A program made the position numbers and the translations under genes. The notes beneath the pieces were generated by a model. That model worked only from the letters and a program-made list of their open reading frames with translations, was not told the DNA's origin and ran no database searches. 64,000 bases of DNA from Spirochaetaceae bacterium (GTDB taxonomy: Bacteria; Spirochaetota; Spirochaetia; Treponematales; Treponemataceae). How positions within the stretch are numbered: the first letter of the stretch is position 1; every line of letters starts with the position of its first letter. Shown here piece by piece: positions 41,946-50,480 of this stretch. Location: contig JAGARR010000011.1 of NCBI GenBank assembly GCA_017622135.1, forward strand, positions 1 through 64,000, read 5' to 3'.

Positions 41946-43538
41946 ATGATGGGAGACGTTGCTTGTTGTAATTTTGTGCGGGATGTTTCTGTTGGATTTG
42001 AGCCGTTTGATGATGAGCCGGTGCTTGATTCCTTGTTTGAGCAATATGGTCGTGTTATTGTCCAAAGTATGATCACCTCCTTTGGTCTAGATTTTCTTAT
42101 TGCAGATAGGCATGGTGGTGATGTAGACACCATTTACAATGTACGTAAAATCGGTAGTGATGAAAAAATGACCTATAAAAATATGAGCAATCAAGCTGCA
42201 TATGATAATCGGGGGGAGTATGATAGCCACTCATATCATTCCCATTTTGGATACAAAGAAAAAAATGCTGAGGTTAGTTCTGCTAAAAAAGATGGAAAAC
42301 TTATTGATGAATATACTGGGGAAAGAATTCAAGGGAATGAAAAATCTGATTTAGATCATATAATTTCCGCTAAAGAAATTCATGAAGATAGGGGACGTGT
42401 ATTGTCGGGAGTCCGGGGTGAGGACTTGGCAAATAGTTCTGAAAATCTCTCTCCTACAAATCCACGCACAAACAGAACGAAAAAAGCTTCGAGCATGAAA
42501 GAATTCTTAGAGAAATATGGTGATGAGTATACTGATGAACAAAAAAAAGCCATGCTTGCTAAGGATAGTTATGCCAGAAAATCTTACGAAGCCAAAATCA
42601 ATCGTGCCTATTATACCAGTAAACAATTTCGGAATGATACACTCAAGGCAGCAGGTCAGGTAGGAGCCAGGATGGGGCTGCGCCAGGCCTTGGGGCTGGT
42701 CTTTACGGAGCTGTGGTTTGCAGTGCAGGATGAGTTCGAGCATCTGAAAGCATCGAATTCCTTCAATCTGGAGAATTTCTTGCAGGCGGTGGGAAATGGG
42801 GTCAAAGCAGGACTTTCCAATGCAAAGGTTAAGTACAAGGAATTGTTCTCTAAATTTCTTGAGGGATCTATTGCAGGTGTCCTTTCCAGCCTGATGACGA
42901 CGCTGTGCAATATCTTTTTCACCACGGCAAGGAATGTGGTTCGTGTCATACGTCAGAGCTGGGCCTCTATTACGGAGGCGGCGAAAATCCTCTTTGTAAA
43001 CCCTGACAATTATTTGCTGGGTGAACGACTACGTGCAGTGGTAAAGGTTCTTGCTACAGGTGCTAGTGTTGTTGCTGGAACCTTAGTGGCGGAGGCTCTG
43101 GGAAATGTTGGCCTCAAGGCTCTTCCAGCGGGATTGGGAGAAATAGTCACCTCCTTTTGCGGTGCCTTTGTCTCTGGAATCCTGAGCTGCACCTTCCTGT
43201 ACTATCTTGACCGCAGCGAGACCATCAACAAATTGGTGAGGTGGCTGGACAATCTTCCTTCCGTAGAAAAAGATCTGTTGTATTACAAGCGTCAGGTGGA
43301 AATATTTGAACGGTATGCCGCTCAGCTGATGGAAATAGACTTGGAGCAATTCAAGCGGGAGACGGCTGCTTTCAATGAGTTGGCGGGCCAACTGACGGCT
43401 GCCACGTCAAGTCAGCAGTTGAACCAGCTGCTGCTGCAGGGAATGAGGAAGGCGGGCATCACGATGCCTTGGGAGAAGACACATGGTAGCTTTGATGGCT
43501 TTATGCAGGACACCTCCGCCGTGCTGAGGTTCAGCTGA
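41946..43538 (+). CDS. HNH-type nuclease domain fused to a membrane domain
   Basis: About 530 residues; ATG 41946 or 41949, preceded by TAAGGAG. After an N-terminal YGRVIVQSMITSFGLDFLIA and DRHGGDVDTIYNVRKIG region comes LIDEYTGERI, SDLDHIISAKEIHEDRGRVL and NLSPTNPRTNRTKKASSM: the D-H, N and N-x-x-K spacing of an HNH nuclease. The C-terminal half (about 230-450) is rich in hydrophobic, Ala/Gly-rich helices (GASVVAGTLVAEALGNVG, CGAFVSGILSCTFLYYL). The N-terminal part is AT-rich, the C-terminal part GC-rich, hinting at a domain join. First gene of a three-gene operon; TGATG overlap with the next gene. Role unproven. Confidence 0.75.
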   Translation: MMGDVACCNFVRDVSVGFEPFDDEPVLDSLFEQYGRVIVQSMITSFGLDFLIADRHGGDVDTIYNVRKIGSDEKMTYKNMSNQAAYDNRGEYDSHSYHSHFGYKEKNAEVSSAKKDGKLIDEYTGERIQGNEKSDLDHIISAKEIHEDRGRVLSGVRGEDLANSSENLSPTNPRTNRTKKASSMKEFLEKYGDEYTDEQKKAMLAKDSYARKSYEAKINRAYYTSKQFRNDTLKAAGQVGARMGLRQALGLVFTELWFAVQDEFEHLKASNSFNLENFLQAVGNGVKAGLSNAKVKYKELFSKFLEGSIAGVLSSLMTTLCNIFFTTARNVVRVIRQSWASITEAAKILFVNPDNYLLGERLRAVVKVLATGASVVAGTLVAEALGNVGLKALPAGLGEIVTSFCGAFVSGILSCTFLYYLDRSETINKLVRWLDNLPSVEKDLLYYKRQVEIFERYAAQLMEIDLEQFKRETAAFNELAGQLTAATSSQQLNQLLLQGMRKAGITMPWEKTHGSFDGFMQDTSAVLRFS

Positions 43539-43816
43539 TGTTTCAATGCTCCCAGTGCGGAATCTGCTGCAGGAGGCTGCCGGACTTGGCTCCCTTTGAC
43601 AAGCTGCATGACGGAGACGGCGTGTGCAGGTTTCTGGATGGAAGTCTTTGCTCCATCTATGACGAGCGTCCGCTTCTTTGCAGGGTTGACGAAAGCTATC
43701 ATCTGTTTGAGCACTTGATGAGCTATGAGGAATATTTGGAGGTAAATTATACATCCTGCTCCATTTTGCAGGGAAAAAAAATTTTGGCAAGGAGTAAAAT
43801 ATGCCATTACCATTGA
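43538..43816 (+). CDS. YkgJ-type cysteine-cluster protein
   Basis: 92 residues. Starts MFQCSQCGICCRR, then VCRFLDGSLCSIYDERPLLCR: the C-x2-C-x3-CC and later cysteines of the YkgJ/zinc- or iron-chelatase-like family (also called UPF0153). Such proteins bind Fe-S or zinc and some assist partner enzymes. The start overlaps the stop of the HNH gene by 1 bp and the end overlaps the next gene by 16 bp, so all three are translated as a unit. A metal-binding partner for the nuclease or membrane protein is a reasonable guess. Confidence 0.8.
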   Translation: MFQCSQCGICCRRLPDLAPFDKLHDGDGVCRFLDGSLCSIYDERPLLCRVDESYHLFEHLMSYEEYLEVNYTSCSILQGKKILARSKICHYH

Positions 43817-44832
43817 TACCTTTGATTATTGGAGGTGCCGCCGCCGCCGCTGGTGCCGCTGGTGTGGGTGCTGGAATTCACGGGGCAGTGAAGATGAAGG
43901 ATGCCAAGGACACCATGGAGTCGGCGAATCGGAGGCATCAGCAGAACATCTCACGGTTTGAGGAGAAGAATGAAAGCACAACCACGGCCATGGATCGTTT
44001 GGGCAAGTTGGAGCTGGAAATTCTCACTGGCTTTGACAAGTTCATAGAAGTCTTTGAGAAGATACACAACAAGCCTGCCTTTGAAACCATCTTCAAGGAG
44101 GGAATCCAGCTTCCGAAATACAATAAAGAGGAGTTGAGGAATGTGTCCGTCGGTGCCGGTGTGCTGTTGGGAGGGCTTGGCGGGGCGGCTGCAGGAACTG
44201 CCGGAGGCTTCGCTGCCGCAGGTGCAACCTCTGCCGCTGTTATGGCCTTGGGGACTGCCTCCACTGGAACTGCCATTGCCTCTCTCAGTGGCGTTGCCGC
44301 TACCAATGCAACCTTGGCTGCCTTGGGCGGTGGGTCTCTTGCTGCTGGCGGTGGTGGCATGGCCCTCGGCTCGGCCATTCTCGGTGGAGCAACCTTGGGA
44401 GTGGGGCTTCTGGTTGGCGGCATCATCTTCAATGTGACGGGGAAGAAGCTGTCGGAAAAGGCTGACGAGGCGTGGTACCAGATGAAAAGGGCCGAGGAGG
44501 AGATCGACCTGATTTGCCCCTATCTTGAGGAACTGGGAGCAACGGCACAGAGGTATTTCGCCACCTTGACTTCCGTGTACGAACTGTATCAAAAGAATTT
44601 CGGTGTTTTGGACAATATGGTGAACATGTTGGACAGAACGGACTATGATACATTTTCCGAAAAGGAACGGCTTGTACTTGAGAATACTGTCCTGCTGGTG
44701 GGTGTACTGTACAATATGTGCAAGGTGCAACTGGTGGAGCAATCAGAGCGTGGGCAGTTGAACAAAATCAATTATGATGCCATTATCAAGTCCACGGAGA
44801 CAGCTGGATGGGCAATAGAACAAGTGACATAA
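43801..44832 (+). CDS. Glycine-zipper-rich membrane protein with coiled coils
   Basis: 343 residues with AAGGAG before ATG 43801. Residues 1-30 are a hydrophobic Ala/Gly segment (IIGGAAAAAGAAGVGAGIHG), followed by a long coiled coil (about 35-100), then ~90 residues of repeated Gly/Ala-rich hydrophobic stretches (GVLLGGLGGAAAGTAGGF, GGGSLAAGGGGMALGSAI) of glycine-zipper type, and a helical C-terminus. This resembles channel- or pore-forming or membrane-remodelling proteins. Third gene of the operon; the palindrome at 44846-44874 follows. Function inferred only from composition. Confidence 0.75.
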   Translation: MPLPLIPLIIGGAAAAAGAAGVGAGIHGAVKMKDAKDTMESANRRHQQNISRFEEKNESTTTAMDRLGKLELEILTGFDKFIEVFEKIHNKPAFETIFKEGIQLPKYNKEELRNVSVGAGVLLGGLGGAAAGTAGGFAAAGATSAAVMALGTASTGTAIASLSGVAATNATLAALGGGSLAAGGGGMALGSAILGGATLGVGLLVGGIIFNVTGKKLSEKADEAWYQMKRAEEEIDLICPYLEELGATAQRYFATLTSVYELYQKNFGVLDNMVNMLDRTDYDTFSEKERLVLENTVLLVGVLYNMCKVQLVEQSERGQLNKINYDAIIKSTETAGWAIEQVT

Positions 44833-44845
44833 ATTCCCCACCACC

Positions 44846-44874
44846 CCACAGGAAACCCATCCGATTTCCTGTGG
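44846..44874. terminator. Palindromic hairpin after the three-gene operon
   Basis: CCACAGGAAA (44846-44855) / TTTCCTGTGG (44865-44874), loop CCCATCCGA. Nearly the same as the element at 3115-3149 (CCACAGGAAATGCATCCAAT and complement). It may terminate transcription or be a dispersed repeat. Confidence 0.7.
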
Positions 44875-45068
44875 TGATTCCCCGTTAGCCCCTACCTTTC
44901 CAACAGCTGGGGCTCAAGCAGGAAGTCATAGATGTTTACTGTTTTGCCAGGTAAAGGTCTCTGCTGATTTCCATGCTGTTGCCCCGTTGGGAAAGATTTT
45001 TGCACCATGATGCAGTTTGCTGCCCTGCATCTGCCCAATGCTGGTAGCCCTGCCACTTCTCCCTTCAA

Positions 45069-45097
45069 TTGACAGTAGCCCAAGTCCATAGTACTAT
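45069..45097 (+). promoter_or_regulatory. Promoter of apt, leaderless layout
   Basis: TTGACA (45069-45074), 17 bp, TACTAT (45092-45097); ATG 45104 follows after 6 nt, no ribosome site. Confidence 0.72.
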
Positions 45098-45103
45098 GAA
45101 GGC

Positions 45104-45637
45104 ATGAGCGATTTAGAGTTTCTTGACAAGTCAATCCGTCGTGTCCACGACTTTCCCAAGCCGGGGATTTTGTTCTATGACATCACCGGTGTGCTGGTGA
45201 ATCCTCCTGCCTTCAAATTTTGCCTCGACACCATGGAGAAGTGGTGCCGGGAGCTTGACATCGATGCCATCTCCGGCATTGAGTCCCGGGGTTTTCTCTT
45301 TGCCGCCCCGCTTGCCGAGCGGTTGGGGCTGCCCCTGGTTCTGGTGCGCAAGAAGGGTAAGCTGCCGGGAAAGCGCTACTCATGCAAGTATTCTCTGGAA
45401 TACGGCATGGCGGAAATTGAGGCCCACATCGATGATATTAGACCTGGCCAGAGAGTGGTAGTAATTGACGACCTGATTGCCACTGGTGGAACCCTGCAGG
45501 CAGCCCGCACCATCTTTGAGCAGGGTGGCGCCCAGGTGGTGGAATTCTTTGGCGTGGTGGGACTTCCCTTCCTGAAGTACCAGGAGGTGCTGGCTCCCAC
45601 TCCGGTTCGCACCATCATCAACTACGACAGCGAGTAG
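45104..45637 (+). CDS. apt: Adenine phosphoribosyltransferase
   Basis: 177 residues. Makes AMP from adenine and PRPP for purine salvage. The PRPP motif VVVIDDLIATGGTL (about residues 115-128) and the N-terminal VHDFPKPGILFYDITGVL and GIESRGFLFAAPLA motifs are characteristic. Length is normal. A consensus promoter ends 6 nt before the ATG, so translation probably starts on a leaderless mRNA. Confidence 0.95.
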   Translation: MSDLEFLDKSIRRVHDFPKPGILFYDITGVLVNPPAFKFCLDTMEKWCRELDIDAISGIESRGFLFAAPLAERLGLPLVLVRKKGKLPGKRYSCKYSLEYGMAEIEAHIDDIRPGQRVVVIDDLIATGGTLQAARTIFEQGGAQVVEFFGVVGLPFLKYQEVLAPTPVRTIINYDSE

Positions 45638-45714
45638 GCTTCTTGGTTGCAGAGTTTCCGCAGTTGTAGCAGCCTGACGGTAGCGTTGCCTCTCTCTTTT
45701 CATAGGATAATTGC

Positions 45715-46809
45715 ATGAACCCACACATTTACTCTGCCGCCATCATTGGTACCGGTAGAATCGGCTTTTCTCTGGGGCTGGACAAGAAGCGAGAGCAGCC
45801 TGCCTCCCACACCATGGCCTTGTTGGCAAACAGGCGGATTCGTCTGGTGGCAGGCTGCGATGTGGACTCCCAGCGGCTGGAGGAGTGGGGGAGGTATACC
45901 AAGGCGGCCCGCCGCTACGATTCCGCCGGAAAGTTCTTTGACGGGGAACTGGCCGCCGCTGGCTCCATCCCGGACATTGTGGTGGTGGCAGTGAACGAGG
46001 CCGCCCACCATGAGACAGCCTTGGCTGCCATCCACCACCATCCACGGCTGGTGATTCTGGAAAAGCCCGTGGCCCTGAATTCCTGTCTGGCACAGACAAT
46101 CCGTGAGGCGGCGGAGCGCCATCAGGTTCCCGTCCTCATCAACCACGAGCGCCGCTTTGCCCGGGACTACAACCTGGCCCGCCACCTGATGCGTGAAATC
46201 GGGGAGCTGCAGCAGGTGACCGCCGCCCTCCATTCCGGCCTGCGGGTGTATTCGGCCAAGGAGGAGGAGACGGGCTTCTACAGCCTCATCCATGACGGAA
46301 CCCACCTGGTGGACATAGTGAGGTTCCTGCTTGGCGGGCAGCAGCTGGTGCAGCCGGTGCTTTCTGGTGTCCACTGGGATGAAGAAAAGATGCTCCGCAA
46401 CATGACCGTGACCTACTCCTGCGAAGCCTGCCCCTCGGTGCAGTTCACCATTTCAGGCCGCAGCAAATTCTTTGGATTTGAGATAGACATTCTGGGAACC
46501 TTGGGAAGAATTCGTCTTGGAAACGGTTTTTTCCACTTCTACCAAAGTAGGGAATCAAAGCTGTATTCTGGATTCCGTTCTCTGGAAGAGGTTTTTGGTG
46601 CATTCAGCTATCAGGTGGGAGGAAGGAGTCAGCATTGTCGGCTGAAAAAGGGGCGATTTGCAGGAAAAACGAGGTATTTTTCTGGAATGGTGCAGAATGC
46701 CGTGGACTTTCTGGATGGCACCGCCCCCCTGGGCTCCAGCCTTGGGGATGGAATCGCCACCCTCAAGCTGCTGGAGGAGATGAAGGAGCTGGTGCTGGCC
46801 ACCTGCTGA
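45715..46809 (+). CDS. Gfo/Idh/MocA-family oxidoreductase
   Basis: 364 residues. N-terminal Rossmann fold with IIGTGRIGFSLGLDKK (residues 9-24) and the family EKP motif in LVILEKPVALN (about residues 117-127), plus the C-terminal GTHLVDIVRFLLGG. The substrate, usually a sugar, inositol or sugar-amine derivative, cannot be assigned. The last 30 bp from 46792 are repeated after the GNAT toxin gene. It may make or modify a surface sugar; no sugar-nucleotide genes are nearby. Confidence 0.85.
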   Translation: MNPHIYSAAIIGTGRIGFSLGLDKKREQPASHTMALLANRRIRLVAGCDVDSQRLEEWGRYTKAARRYDSAGKFFDGELAAAGSIPDIVVVAVNEAAHHETALAAIHHHPRLVILEKPVALNSCLAQTIREAAERHQVPVLINHERRFARDYNLARHLMREIGELQQVTAALHSGLRVYSAKEEETGFYSLIHDGTHLVDIVRFLLGGQQLVQPVLSGVHWDEEKMLRNMTVTYSCEACPSVQFTISGRSKFFGFEIDILGTLGRIRLGNGFFHFYQSRESKLYSGFRSLEEVFGAFSYQVGGRSQHCRLKKGRFAGKTRYFSGMVQNAVDFLDGTAPLGSSLGDGIATLKLLEEMKELVLATC

Positions 46810-46821
46810 AAGCTGGCTTGG
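46792..46821. repeat. Left direct repeat flanking the GNAT toxin-antitoxin module
   Basis: GTGCTGGCCACCTGCTGAAA and 10 further bases, covering the last codons of the oxidoreductase gene. It matches 47622-47651 with one mismatch in 30 bp. Confidence 0.9.
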
Positions 46822-46822
46822 C

Positions 46823-46851
46823 TTGTCTTTTGCTATTTCTTGAAGTATAGT
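46823..46851 (+). promoter_or_regulatory. Promoter of the GNAT toxin-antitoxin operon
   Basis: TTGTCT (46823-46828), 17 bp, TATAGT (46846-46851). It begins directly after the left repeat, so promoter and module form one cassette. Confidence 0.6.
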
Positions 46852-46867
46852 GACACAAGGAGGTTGT

Positions 46868-47050
46868 ATGGCATCATTATCACGAACGGTTACAATCAAT
46901 GAGGTTCCCGAAGGACGGGGCAAGGAGGTTTTGCGCAAGATTTTGAATTCAAGTAAGGCCGACCGACAGAAGCTCCGCAAGGTGGTTCATGATTATGAGC
47001 GTAGGCGCTTGATGGAGGTGGATGCAGGAGGAGAGGGGCAACGCCAATGA
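46868..47050 (+). CDS. Putative antitoxin of a GNAT toxin
   Basis: 60 residues from ATG 46868 (AAGGAGG upstream). Small and basic, with TVTINEVPEGRG and a long helix KADRQKLRKVVHDYERRRLM. It overlaps the acetyltransferase gene by 4 bp. Size, order and overlap suit an antitoxin, but it does not show the usual DUF1778 signature, so the assignment rests on context. Confidence 0.6.
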   Translation: MASLSRTVTINEVPEGRGKEVLRKILNSSKADRQKLRKVVHDYERRRLMEVDAGGEGQRQ

Positions 47051-47619
47051 ATATCCTTCCCCTTGAAACGACGTTGTTCTCCTATCGGCATCTCCTTGCA
47101 GCAGATGACATTCAAAGCCAAGTTGAAGGCTTTTCCGTTGGGCGTGAGTCCGGGATGGGGTTGGAGTTTTATTTGAAGAATGTTGCTGCAGAGGATGAGA
47201 AGGATGGCTCAGCTCGTACCTATCTTGTGTATGACAAGTTTTCCCTTCAAGTGGTCTCCTATTTTACCTTGCGGACAGGGCTGTTTACTGTCCAAATTGC
47301 AGCAGATTATTTTTACACAGTTCCATCAATCGAACTGTCGAATTTTGCAGTCAATGCAAGGTACCGACAGTCCCATCCCGATATTGATGCCATAGGGAGT
47401 ACGGTCTTTTCTGAATTCATTCTTCCTATTGTAGATTTTGCCCGAGACTATGTTGGTATACAGGCCTTGTATATTTATGTCTTGCCGGAGCCTTCCCTCA
47501 TCGCATATTACGAGACGCTGGGCTTTCATCGGCTTGAAGGGGACGAGGAGGAATTTGTCCACAGTCATGTGAAGCCGAAATATGACGAAGGCTGCATCTT
47601 CATGTACCAGATGCTTTAG
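47047..47619 (+). CDS. GNAT acetyltransferase, probable toxin
   Basis: 190 residues. GNAT-fold motifs: the beta-4 region [14 protein letters not shown] and the C-terminal [20 protein letters not shown], which contains the typical YYExLGF end; the acetyl-CoA loop (often R/Q-x-x-G-x-G/A) is imperfect here, [12 protein letters not shown]. Toxins such as TacT and AtaT acetylate aminoacyl-tRNA and are paired with a small upstream antitoxin, as here. Because the P-loop is weak the activity is uncertain. It is framed by a 30-bp direct repeat, suggesting cassette insertion. Confidence 0.72.
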   Translation: MNILPLETTLFSYRHLLAADDIQSQVEGFSVGRESGMGLEFYLKNVAAEDEKDGSARTYLVYDKFSLQVVSYFTLRTGLFTVQIAADYFYTVPSIELSNFAVNARYRQSHPDIDAIGSTVFSEFILPIVDFARDYVGIQALYIYVLPEPSLIAYYETLGFHRLEGDEEEFVHSHVKPKYDEGCIFMYQML

Positions 47620-47621
47620 TC

Positions 47622-47651
47622 GTGCTGTCCACCTGCTGAAAGCTGGCTTGG
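47622..47651. repeat. Right direct repeat flanking the GNAT toxin-antitoxin module
   Basis: Same 30 bp as 46792-46821 apart from one base (GCTGTCC for GCTGGCC), beginning 2 bp after the toxin stop. Together the two repeats bracket a cassette of about 800 bp. Confidence 0.9.
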
Positions 47652-47752
47652 ATGATTTGAAAAAGTTGCAATCCCGAAGAAAGGGCACTATCCTTGGAGT
47701 AGGGGCGGGTGAAATCCTCGCCTGTCAAATCCATTGTAATAGAGGAGTTCCT

Positions 47753-47908
47753 ATGAAGGAGTCTGCTGTTTCCAAGAAGGATGAAATGCCTGCTGACGAC
47801 AACACCAAATGGGTGTGCACTGTCTGCGGCTACGTCCACACTGGCTTTGAGCCACCCTACAAGTGCCCCAAATGTGGTGCACCAAAGGAAAAGTTCCAGA
47901 GGCAATAA
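47753..47908 (+). CDS. Rubredoxin-like small protein
   Basis: 51 residues from ATG 47753 (AGAGGAG upstream). The C-terminal 33 residues, [20 protein letters not shown] plus KCGAPKEKF, form the rubredoxin iron site with two CxxCG knuckles, in the short form seen at the end of rubrerythrins. The ~17-residue N-terminal tail is charged. It is an electron carrier, possibly serving the flavin reductase encoded nearby on the other strand or oxidative-stress enzymes elsewhere. Confidence 0.9.
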   Translation: MKESAVSKKDEMPADDNTKWVCTVCGYVHTGFEPPYKCPKCGAPKEKFQRQ

Positions 47909-48075
47909 GAGATTTCAAGTCGTCTGGTAGTGGCGGTGTTCCCAGCTGTCTGGCAGTGAGCAGGGGGCTGTCCAGTTGGGCGGCTCCCTCCTGCATTTTT
48001 TGAACGACTACCAGCTTCAGGAATCTAGCTCCAGTGAAGCAATTCCGTGGAACTAGTTTCCGTAGGCTAGTCTCC

Positions 48076-48085
48076 GGGGGGGGGG
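48076..48085. repeat. Homopolymer run of ten G
   Basis: A G10 run, 15 bp past the stop of the minus-strand flavin reductase gene. In T. pallidum such tracts vary in length and affect expression when placed near promoters or in genes. Here it is intergenic. Confidence 0.85.
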
Positions 48086-48100
48086 CGTCTGGCAAGTGTC

Positions 48101-48661
48101 TCAGTCTGACAACCGCTTGCCGTCTCTGTAGGCCCTGCCCACCTGTTTTCCCAGTGCGATGTAGTGATGGTTGACGGGGTCGTAGGTGATGGGATGGAAT
48201 TTGTTCAGGTCAATCTTTCCTTCCGTCAGGATGCTGTCCTCTGCCAGTGTGTTCACCACCTGAGCGATGGCCCGCTCCGTCTCCTTGTCGTAGCTCACCA
48301 GCTGGCACTCCAGGGTCAGGGGAAAGGCCTCGATGACCGGCGCATCCACCACCTGGCTTCTGCTGTAGTCAAGCCCAGCGCGGGCAACCTTGTCGGATAC
48401 CTTGTGGCCGGAGACGATGCCAAAATAATCCGCCTCCACCAGATGCTCCACATCGGCAATGCTGAGGGTAAAGGCTTTCCGTTCCAGCAGGTTCGCCACC
48501 GTCTTGTGGTTCCGGTCCAGAATCAGTGATACCTTCGTGTAGTCGCAGACACCGCCCCAGGCGGCGTTCATGGCGTTGGCGGTGCCGTCCTGGTTGTAGG
48601 TGGCCACAATCAGCACCGGCTGCGGATAGATGAGGGGCTTGTTCCCCAGGCTCTGCTTCAT
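48101..48661 (-). CDS. Flavin reductase (flavoredoxin-like)
   Basis: 186 residues from ATG 48661, where AAGGAGG is well placed; the longer frame starts without a site. The split-barrel FMN-binding family is recognised by YPQPVLIVATYNQDGTANAM, NAAWGGVCDYTKVSLILDR and KVARAGLDY. Such proteins use flavin to reduce substrates or act as electron carriers, in some cases paired with rubredoxin, whose gene lies 190 bp away convergently. The stop is followed by the G10 run. Confidence 0.88.
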   Translation of the reverse strand: MKQSLGNKPLIYPQPVLIVATYNQDGTANAMNAAWGGVCDYTKVSLILDRNHKTVANLLERKAFTLSIADVEHLVEADYFGIVSGHKVSDKVARAGLDYSRSQVVDAPVIEAFPLTLECQLVSYDKETERAIAQVVNTLAEDSILTEGKIDLNKFHPITYDPVNHHYIALGKQVGRAYRDGKRLSD

Positions 48662-48720
48662 GGTTGTCCTCCTTGGATAATTGTAATTGAAAATGGGGCT
48701 GTCTTCCAAAGCTTCCATCA

Positions 48721-48760
48721 AAAAAAGCCACCGGGATGACGAGTCATTCCAGTGGCCTTT
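48721..48760 (-). terminator. Terminator of glyA
   Basis: Stem GCCAC-GGGATGA / TCATTCC-GTGGC with one mismatch and a CGAG loop; the A-run at 48720-48726 gives a U-tract on the minus strand. Confidence 0.8.
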
Positions 48761-48805
48761 CTCTTGTAAGCAGACACCTTGATTAAATGGCTGCTCGCAA
48801 ACTGT

Positions 48806-50308
48806 TTATCCCACGAATTCCTTCTTCAGGAAGTCCAGGTCAAGCTCTGGATACAGCACGAACTTGGACAGCAGTGCTTCCACCCGCTTCCTTGCTTCGG
48901 CCTGCACTGCGGGGTCCAGGTCAATCTTGCCCTTGGCCGGCTTCCCTTCCTTGGTGAGACCGGGCTTTGTGCCGGTAAGCACCAGGTTGATGATGGCGGC
49001 AATTTTCTTCATCTCATCCTTGCCCATGCCCAGGGTGGTGACGGCGGGGGTTCCCACCCGGATTCCGCTAGTCCACCAAGGGCCCTGGGGGTCGAAGGGG
49101 AGGGTATTGCGGTTCAGGGTGACGCCGCACTCAAACATGGCGTTCTCCGCCTGGCGGCCAGTGAGCCCGAAGCTGGTGACATCAATGAGCATCAGGTGGT
49201 TGTCGGTGCCGTTTGTCTGGAGCCGCATTCCCAGCCTCATGCACTCGTCAGCCAAGGCACGGGCATTTTCCTGAACTCTGTGGGCATAGTCTTGATAGGC
49301 TTGGCTGCGGGCCTCCTTAAATGCAATGGCTTTGGCTGCCATCACGTGGGGCAGGGGGCCTCCCAGAGCCAGGGGGCAGCCCTTGTTTACGCTGTCGGCA
49401 AAGGCTTCCTTGCACAGAATCAGGGCGCCACGGGGCCCACGCAGGGTCTTGTGGGTGGTGGTGGTCACCACATCGGCCCATTCCACGGGATTGTATTCCC
49501 CAGTGAAAACCTTTCCTGCCACCAGTCCTGCAAAGTGTGCCATGTCCACCATCAGCACGGCACCACACCTGTCGGCTATTTCACGGAATCGCTTGAAGTT
49601 AATGGCACGTGGATAGGCGGAATATCCTGCCAAGAGAATCAGGGGCTTCACTTCCATGGCCTGCTTTTCGATGGCGTCGTAGTCAAGAAGTCCTGTCTCC
49701 TTGTCTACCGTGTAGGAGTGGCTTTCAAACATGCGGGCGGAAAGGTTCTGGCGGTAGCCGTGGGTCAGGTGGCCGCCGGAATAATAGTCCAGTCCCAAAA
49801 GTCGCTGGTTTCCCAGCTTGGAGCGCAGCTCGGCCCACTGGCTGTCGGTGAGGTGGGACAGATTTGTCTCTCCCAGCTTTTCACACTCCGGCATCTCCAC
49901 CTTGGCGTTGAGGATGGCCCAGTAGGCCACCAGGTTTGCGTCGGCTCCGGAGTGGGGCTGCACGTAGGCGTGCTCTGCTCCAAAAAGAGCCTTGGCTTCC
50001 TCCGCTGCCACCGTCTCCACGTCATCAACGTTCTCGCAGCCGCCGTAGTAGCGGTGGTGGGGATAACCCTCGGCATACTTGTCCGTCAGCAGGTTGCCCA
50101 TGGCAGCCTGGGTGTTCAGGGAGCAGTAGTTCTCGCTGGCGATGAGCTTCAGGTGGGCACGCTGGGTCTCCAGCTCCTTCACGATGGAGGCGGCGATTTC
50201 CGGCCCGGTGGCGGCCACCTGCTGCAGGTTGGCTACGTAGGCAATCATGGCGGCATTGGGCTGCTGATTTTTGGTGCTTGCCAGATAATTCTCTAATGGT
50301 GTGGACAT
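48806..50308 (-). CDS. glyA: Serine hydroxymethyltransferase
   Basis: 500 residues, longer than the usual ~420 because of an insert after residue ~150 (KLGETNLSHLTDSQWAELRS), also seen in other spirochaete enzymes. Interconverts serine and glycine and feeds one-carbon units to folate. LIASENYCS and the PLP lysine in VTTTTHKTLRGPRG are present, as is the AEGYPHHRYYGGCE loop. AGGAG lies 5 nt before ATG 50308. Terminator at 48721-48760. Confidence 0.95.
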   Translation of the reverse strand: MSTPLENYLASTKNQQPNAAMIAYVANLQQVAATGPEIAASIVKELETQRAHLKLIASENYCSLNTQAAMGNLLTDKYAEGYPHHRYYGGCENVDDVETVAAEEAKALFGAEHAYVQPHSGADANLVAYWAILNAKVEMPECEKLGETNLSHLTDSQWAELRSKLGNQRLLGLDYYSGGHLTHGYRQNLSARMFESHSYTVDKETGLLDYDAIEKQAMEVKPLILLAGYSAYPRAINFKRFREIADRCGAVLMVDMAHFAGLVAGKVFTGEYNPVEWADVVTTTTHKTLRGPRGALILCKEAFADSVNKGCPLALGGPLPHVMAAKAIAFKEARSQAYQDYAHRVQENARALADECMRLGMRLQTNGTDNHLMLIDVTSFGLTGRQAENAMFECGVTLNRNTLPFDPQGPWWTSGIRVGTPAVTTLGMGKDEMKKIAAIINLVLTGTKPGLTKEGKPAKGKIDLDPAVQAEARKRVEALLSKFVLYPELDLDFLKKEFVG

Positions 50309-50480
50309 AATTTCTCCTGAAATGAATGGTGTTTGCCCAGGCGTGCGGCTTTTTGAGTGAGACTTCCCGATGGTTCATTCCATCTTAACGCCAGAAGTTC
50401 AGAGGTAGTGATAAAAACTACCACTATCCATGGTGTTATACTATCGATTTGTAGCAAAAAAGACAAGGCATGGGCTGAGG

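Noticed and set aside
46868-47619. The GNAT pair as a prophage or integron cassette
   Set aside because: No integrase, attC-like site or phage gene is nearby; the 30-bp repeats are the end of the neighbouring gene and not a recognised attachment site.
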